From Tieghemiomyces parasiticus (lineage: Eukaryota; Kickxellomycota; Dimargaritomycetes; Dimargaritales; Dimargaritaceae), in the NCBI GenBank assembly GCA_027575765.1, contig JANBPT010000487.1, forward strand, positions 1-33,816: a DNA stretch of 33,816 bases, written 5' to 3'. The notes below the pieces were generated by a model. That model was given only the letters and a program-made list of their open reading frames with translations, was not told the origin of the DNA and searched no databases. The position numbers and the translations under genes were made by a program. This document shows positions 29,987 through 33,816 of this stretch, in pieces (positions within the stretch are counted from its first letter, which is position 1; each line of letters opens with the position of its first letter).

Positions 29987-31516
29987 ATGGCCGAGGAGCC
30001 CCCCGCCACCCCCCGGACGGCTGTCCCTGCGGAATATTCCCAGTCGGATGAGCCTGCCCACTCGACCGGCCCAACCGGCAACCAGGGGTCGTCCGCCATC
30101 CCGGCCCCTTCAACCGCCTCCCCTGTGAACGGCTCCACCCCGCAATCTCCCGCGGCCACCGTGACCTCACCCGTGCGCTCACCGACCAATGCCCAAGACT
30201 GCGGTTCACCCTCGGCCACCCTAGCCGTCCCATCCGACAGTATCAAGACGCTGCTTCGTAAGCCGTCGGCTTCGTTGGTACGGGCGAGCATCCCCCCGCC
30301 CATCAACACCACCACAGCCGCCACTCCATCCCCTCTGGTGCACGCCATCGTGCCCTCGCCAGCCCCGCCGGTTGGCCTCTGTGACGAAGCCCCAGACAAC
30401 ACGGGCCAGCCGGGTACCTTCCGGGTTGGCGTGGCCTCTGACCGAAACCGTCGGTGCCGACGCACCATGGAGGACTCGCATTCCTTTTTTTACAAGTTTG
30501 ACGATGCCGGCGGCCAAGGGTTCTTCACCATCTTTGACGGGCATGCCGGCAAACAGGCTGCGGAGTGGTGCGGGCTGCATTTCCACGAGATTTTCCTGGC
30601 CAATCTGGCCCGGAGGCGTGCCCTGCAGCACGCTTCTACCCCTAAAACCGATACTACGTCAACGCCCTCTACCGCCGACGTTGTCACCGCTGTTTCGGCC
30701 ATACCCTCATCCCCCTCCCGCTCGGCTATTGCCACGGCCACGTTGTCCGAACCAGCCGACGCCGATGTGCCACAGACCCCCCTGCCCCTGGTGAGCCATA
30801 GCCGGTCTCTGTCGTTGGATTCCGACGACCTACCCTCCGTAGCCGAAACGAGGGGCCCGGCTCGTCCCTCCCCGTCCAAGGCCGCGGAGGTGGCTGCCTC
30901 GGCCCTCCCGCCTATCACCGCCGAATCCACCGTTACCGAACTCATGCACCACGCCTTTGTCGAAGCCGATCGACGAATATCGACTGAACTCATGTCGCAT
31001 TCCGGATGTACGGCGGTAGTCATATTCTTGGAGACTCATCCGGTTTCCGCCTCCCTTCACCCGGCGACGACTTCTCCGCACACGTGGAGCCTGTACTCAG
31101 GAAATGCCGGAGATGCCCGCGGCGTGCTGGCGCGCGGCGGGCGGGCTGTGCGATTGACCTACGACCACAAGGGGGACGACCCACACGAGGTGCGGCGCAT
31201 TTCGGAGGCCGGTGGGTTCGTGCTTAACAACCGGGTCAACGGTGTCTTGGCCGTGACCCGCGCTCTAGGCGATTCAAGCATGAAGGACGTGGTCGTGGGT
31301 CACCCTTACACCACTGAGACCGACCTTAATCGCGAGGACACGTTCCTGATCTTGGCCTGTGACGGTCTCTGGGACGTCTGCACTGACCAGGAGGCCGTCG
31401 ACCTGGTGAAGGACGAACCCGACCCGCAGAAGGCGAGCGAGCAGCTCACTAAGCACGCCCTCGATAACTTTAGCCGGGACAATATCACGGTGATGGTGGT
31501 CCGTCTTTATCACTAG
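29987..31516 (+). CDS. PTC1: Ptc1-like PP2C (PPM) protein phosphatase
   Basis: The protein is 509 aa, single exon, from the ATG at 29987. Residues 1-140 are Pro/Ser/Thr/Ala-rich and probably disordered. The PP2C domain begins near 145 (FRVGVASDRN). It has the metal-binding Asp163 (RRTMEDSH), Asp184-Gly185 (FTIFDGHAG), LTYDHKGDDPHE, VNGVLAVTRALGD, Asp459 (LACDGLWD) and Asp498-Asn499 (SRDNITVMVV), so the catalytic core appears complete. An insertion of about 108 residues, rich in Ser/Thr/Pro/Ala, splits the domain at about 205-312, between the FDGHAG helix region and TVTELMHHAF. GGQGFFTIFDGHAG and VVGHPYTT resemble yeast Ptc1, a Mn/Mg-dependent phosphatase that turns down stress MAPK signalling. 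Yeast Ptc1 is only about 280 aa, so both the N-terminal extension and the insertion are extra. Confidence 0.9.
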   Translation: MAEEPPATPRTAVPAEYSQSDEPAHSTGPTGNQGSSAIPAPSTASPVNGSTPQSPAATVTSPVRSPTNAQDCGSPSATLAVPSDSIKTLLRKPSASLVRASIPPPINTTTAATPSPLVHAIVPSPAPPVGLCDEAPDNTGQPGTFRVGVASDRNRRCRRTMEDSHSFFYKFDDAGGQGFFTIFDGHAGKQAAEWCGLHFHEIFLANLARRRALQHASTPKTDTTSTPSTADVVTAVSAIPSSPSRSAIATATLSEPADADVPQTPLPLVSHSRSLSLDSDDLPSVAETRGPARPSPSKAAEVAASALPPITAESTVTELMHHAFVEADRRISTELMSHSGCTAVVIFLETHPVSASLHPATTSPHTWSLYSGNAGDARGVLARGGRAVRLTYDHKGDDPHEVRRISEAGGFVLNNRVNGVLAVTRALGDSSMKDVVVGHPYTTETDLNREDTFLILACDGLWDVCTDQEAVDLVKDEPDPQKASEQLTKHALDNFSRDNITVMVVRLYH

Positions 31517-32749
31517 TTGACTGGCCTAACCACCACCACCCCCCCAATGCTGATGATGTGTTTGTTTTTCGCTTCCCCCCCCGGCCATCGTGCAGCCTCT
31601 GTGGTCTCTATTCAGTTTAAACATTCCTTTCGTCTTCTCTGTGACGGTATGTCCTTTTTTCCCAGCCTCTAGCGGCCCCACTCTGGCTTTCCGCATCTGT
31701 AATTGTTTCTGATCTCTTTTCCACCTGTTTTCTTTTATCCGCAGCTGCTGCCAATTCGACCACCCCTTTCGTTTTCTTTCAATTTTCATTCGAAGGGAGG
31801 GGGGGGGTTCCTTCTCTTACCAGGTTTATCTCGACCCCACCAGACACCACCACTCCTATCCTACGGCTTGTATAACTGATGTCCTATTCCAACGCAGCGT
31901 CTTTCACCCCCTCCCGGACACGGAATGCCGGCCGTCTGGCTACTTACAGCCATCAAAATATACGTCCCTTTGCCCACCTTATTGATTAGATAATAGCGTG
32001 CAGAGGTGTGGAGCAATGGTCGTAGCAACAGTCAGCATGAGTCACCCGCCTCTCTTTGACAAAATGTGCTAACTGATTTAGAAATATTATGGGTCATGGT
32101 AAGCATACTAATGGGGCGGGAATGGGGGGGCCTGACCATTGATACCCACCACTTTTATTTTATTTTGCACAGTGCTGCAGGTCGCGTGATACCAGCCTAG
32201 GTTGTTGTAACGTCAACCCATATGCAAAATTGTAAGTCCTCTGATACACCTTACAGATGCTTTGCCTAATCCAACCGTACAGCTCAACGCTAACCTTGCA
32301 GCATGAAATTGTACCCCGCGTTGGCTTACAATCAGCAAATTAACGTAACCGGGTGACCTTTACCTTGGCACGGCCACAATGCTGTCGGTATCAAGAGTGA
32401 CATTTGACCATAACAGCTAGGGACATCACCGACGCTCTCTAAGGACTCCCTCCCCCCCTCTCCTCCGAGGGTAGTGTCGTCTCTGCAGGCACTGTCGTGC
32501 TAGAAGTTACCCATCGGCATGCAACTATCATTGTTTTACCATGGCCAACGAATAACCCGCGGAATATATATTAAGGTGCTGGCAGCCCTTCCCTGTCTTC
32601 GCATTGCCCAAAGGGTTACATTTAATACTTAGATGATACACGAGCTATTAGAGAGACGACGACTTGATTCCATTCCTCGATATATTCGTTCGATCAGTTT
32701 GGTTTAATCCTTAAGTTTTTTTTTGTCTTATCCATACCCATCTTGAAAG
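31517..32749. other. Intergenic region, no gene seen
   Basis: The first part is CT-rich and probably the 3' untranslated region of the phosphatase. The remainder is more AT-rich and has no open frame of note. A TATATA at 32565-32570, about 180 bp upstream of the next ATG, may be part of that gene's promoter. Confidence 0.5.
32565..32570 (+). promoter_or_regulatory. TATA-like box upstream of the short SANT-like gene
   Basis: TATATA followed by TTAA sits about 180 bp upstream of the ATG at 32750. This is plausible but unproven. Confidence 0.25.
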
Positions 32750-33307
32750 ATGCCGTCCTCGATCATGCGATCAGACTCCATCAGCTCCGTCGCCCGACGG
32801 GCGTCCGCGTCTACCCACTGGGCCGCTACTGAGGATGCCCTCCTCCTACTGTCTATCCAGCATACCGACGACTATCTACTCAACTGTATGCCTATCTACG
32901 CCGACCTCTGCCGTCGTCGCCATCCAAGCCCTAATGCCGGGCTGGTCGATTATCAGCCCTCCGTTGCCCAAACCTCCGAGTTTTACAGCGGGCATCATGC
33001 GGAGGACGCTTTGGCATCTGGGACCCCGGGACTCTGGCAGATTATCGCCAGTCGGGTACCGGATCGCACCGAGAGTAGCTGCCGTGATCGGTACCGTAAG
33101 TTGCGTCTTGGGTACCGACGGATCCCGACCGATATCGGCGACGGTGACGTCGAACGCTTGCTTCGACTGGTCAACGACAGCCCTACTCCACCTACCCAGA
33201 TAGCGGGCGAGATGGGGTTAGATTTGGATTATTCGGACTTGCGGTGGTTGGTGCGGTTCTGTGAAATCCGCCGTGCGTTGGTCCTCGAGGAGGCTCAGCC
33301 ACAATGA
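32750..33307 (+). CDS. Short split-SANT-like protein (paralogue D, stand-alone fourth domain)
   Basis: The protein is 185 aa in one exon, starting at the ATG at 32750 (A at -3). After a Ser/Arg-rich N-terminus (SSVARRASAS) comes HWAATEDALLLLSIQ, the first SANT-like helix. Then come CMPIYADLCRRR, an insertion of about 40 residues, and LWQIIASRVPDRTESSCRDRYRKLRLG, which reads as the last two helices of a SANT/Myb unit. The order (short first helix, 'LC..R', insertion, 'LW..IA', 'C..R.R.L') matches the fourth, interrupted domain of the three larger SANT/Myb genes at 9535, 11486 and 18904. It lacks their upstream repeats and intron. The N-terminus is basic but contains Asp9, so mitochondrial targeting is uncertain. 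The C-terminal 60 residues are probably helical. The closest function is DNA or protein binding; no name is recognised. Confidence 0.75.
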   Translation: MPSSIMRSDSISSVARRASASTHWAATEDALLLLSIQHTDDYLLNCMPIYADLCRRRHPSPNAGLVDYQPSVAQTSEFYSGHHAEDALASGTPGLWQIIASRVPDRTESSCRDRYRKLRLGYRRIPTDIGDGDVERLLRLVNDSPTPPTQIAGEMGLDLDYSDLRWLVRFCEIRRALVLEEAQPQ

Positions 33308-33645
33308 TCTCGACATTCGTGGTTAAGAGTGGAGGGCGTGCGAGATAGTACAGCCCTAGTAACCCTCACCCTATTGACATGTGCTCCAAATTAGGAGCTT
33401 CAGTTGGGTTGAAATAGGAGGACGCATATATCTACACGGTCAATGATTATGTTTATGGACATTGAGCAAGGACATAAATACCGACATGGGGCTCATCGCA
33501 TGACAAGGTAGGGAAGAGACGCAAACGTTAGAGACAGGCAAGTATGGAAGAGGGTAGAGAGGTATGGAAAAGGTATAGCCAATGCAGATTACGGAAGGAA
33601 AGGGCGGTCAGCATCTCCGCAAGTTCTAGGGGTGGTAGATAAGCG
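33308..33645. other. Convergent intergenic region, no gene seen
   Basis: The 338 bp separate the stop codons of two convergent genes and contain their 3' untranslated ends. Nothing else is recognised. Confidence 0.5.
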
Positions 33646-33816
33646 TCAAACGTGGTACCGGAGTTGGTAGTCGAGGAAGCCCTTAGCCAGCTTTTGGCGG
33701 GAGCCATGGACCCAGAGTTTGCTCTGCATTTCGACTAAACGGCTGACGGCGCGCTGGAAGGCGAAGGTTTCCTCTTCGCCAGTGAAGATGGGACTTGAGA
33801 GCTGTGTAGGTTGGAT
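33646..33816 (-). CDS. AFG1: C-terminus of an Afg1/AFG1L-type mitochondrial AAA ATPase (truncated by window edge)
   Basis: Fifty-six codons and a TGA stop (33646-33648) are visible; the rest lies beyond the right edge. The peptide contains FTGEEETFAFQRAVSRL followed by VEMQS. This is the hallmark C-terminal signature of the Afg1/AFG1L (LACE1) family, where FTGEEE.FAFQR..SRL.EMQ stands near the end. Members are mitochondrial inner-membrane AAA-type ATPases that assist degradation of surplus or damaged respiratory subunits. After the signature the protein continues for about 26 residues (WVHGSRQKLAKGFLDYQLRYHV at its end), a somewhat different tail from animal proteins. The Walker motifs are outside the window. 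Confidence 0.85.
   Translation of the reverse strand: MQPTQLSSPIFTGEEETFAFQRAVSRLVEMQSKLWVHGSRQKLAKGFLDYQLRYHV

Noticed and set aside
1..33816. CRISPR arrays, rRNA genes or bacterial-type operons
   Set aside because: No regularly spaced repeats, no rRNA-like sequence and no tight co-directional gene packing. Introns and poly(A) signals indicate a eukaryotic nuclear region.

Overview
The window looks like nuclear DNA of a fungus. It has compact GT-AG introns (148 to 376 bp), pyrimidine-rich leaders ahead of several start codons, AATAAA signals behind two genes, and fungal gene families: an Ssh4/Ear1-type Rsp5 adaptor with PPxY motifs, a Ptc1-type phosphatase, and a Hir3/Cabin1 protein. Genes are GC-rich; some intergenic stretches (about 8.9-9.5 kb and 12.8-15.6 kb) are clearly more AT-rich. 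An early-diverging lineage such as Zoopagomycota is my guess only; nothing here proves it.

Layout, left to right. Positions 1-608 may hold the start of a minus-strand gene running off the left edge. Positions 609-4092 show no convincing gene, only polypurine tracts and a (GA)16 microsatellite. An Ssh4-like membrane adaptor lies at 4093-6012 (-). A dead mariner-type transposase lies at about 8095-8919 (+). Two related multi-SANT/Myb genes follow at 9535-10984 (+) and 11486-12740 (+). After 3 kb with little coding signal come a secreted subtilisin-like protease at 15704-18418 (+) and a third SANT/Myb paralogue at 18904-20386 (+). The very large Hir3/Cabin1 gene occupies 20867-28540 (-). A Ptc1-type PP2C phosphatase at 29987-31516 (+), a short SANT-like protein at 32750-33307 (+), and the last 56 codons of an Afg1-type mitochondrial ATPase at 33646-33816 (-) complete the window.

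The most interesting content is the SANT/Myb family. In three genes a short first exon encodes an Arg-rich, almost acid-free leader that looks like a mitochondrial presequence. It shares a Gly-Arg/Gln-Pro motif at residues 10-12. A phase-1 intron then separates it from an exon encoding two or three SANT/Myb repeats plus a fourth, 'split' SANT-like domain interrupted by a long insertion. The short gene at 32750 appears to be that split domain alone. Together they suggest a locally duplicated family of nuclear-encoded, mitochondrion-targeted DNA-binding proteins, possibly acting in mtDNA maintenance or transcription. The targeting and function are inference.

The other genes are mostly housekeeping: Hir3 in replication-independent histone deposition, Ssh4 in ubiquitin-dependent membrane-protein sorting, Ptc1 in stress-MAPK dephosphorylation, and Afg1 in mitochondrial protein quality control.
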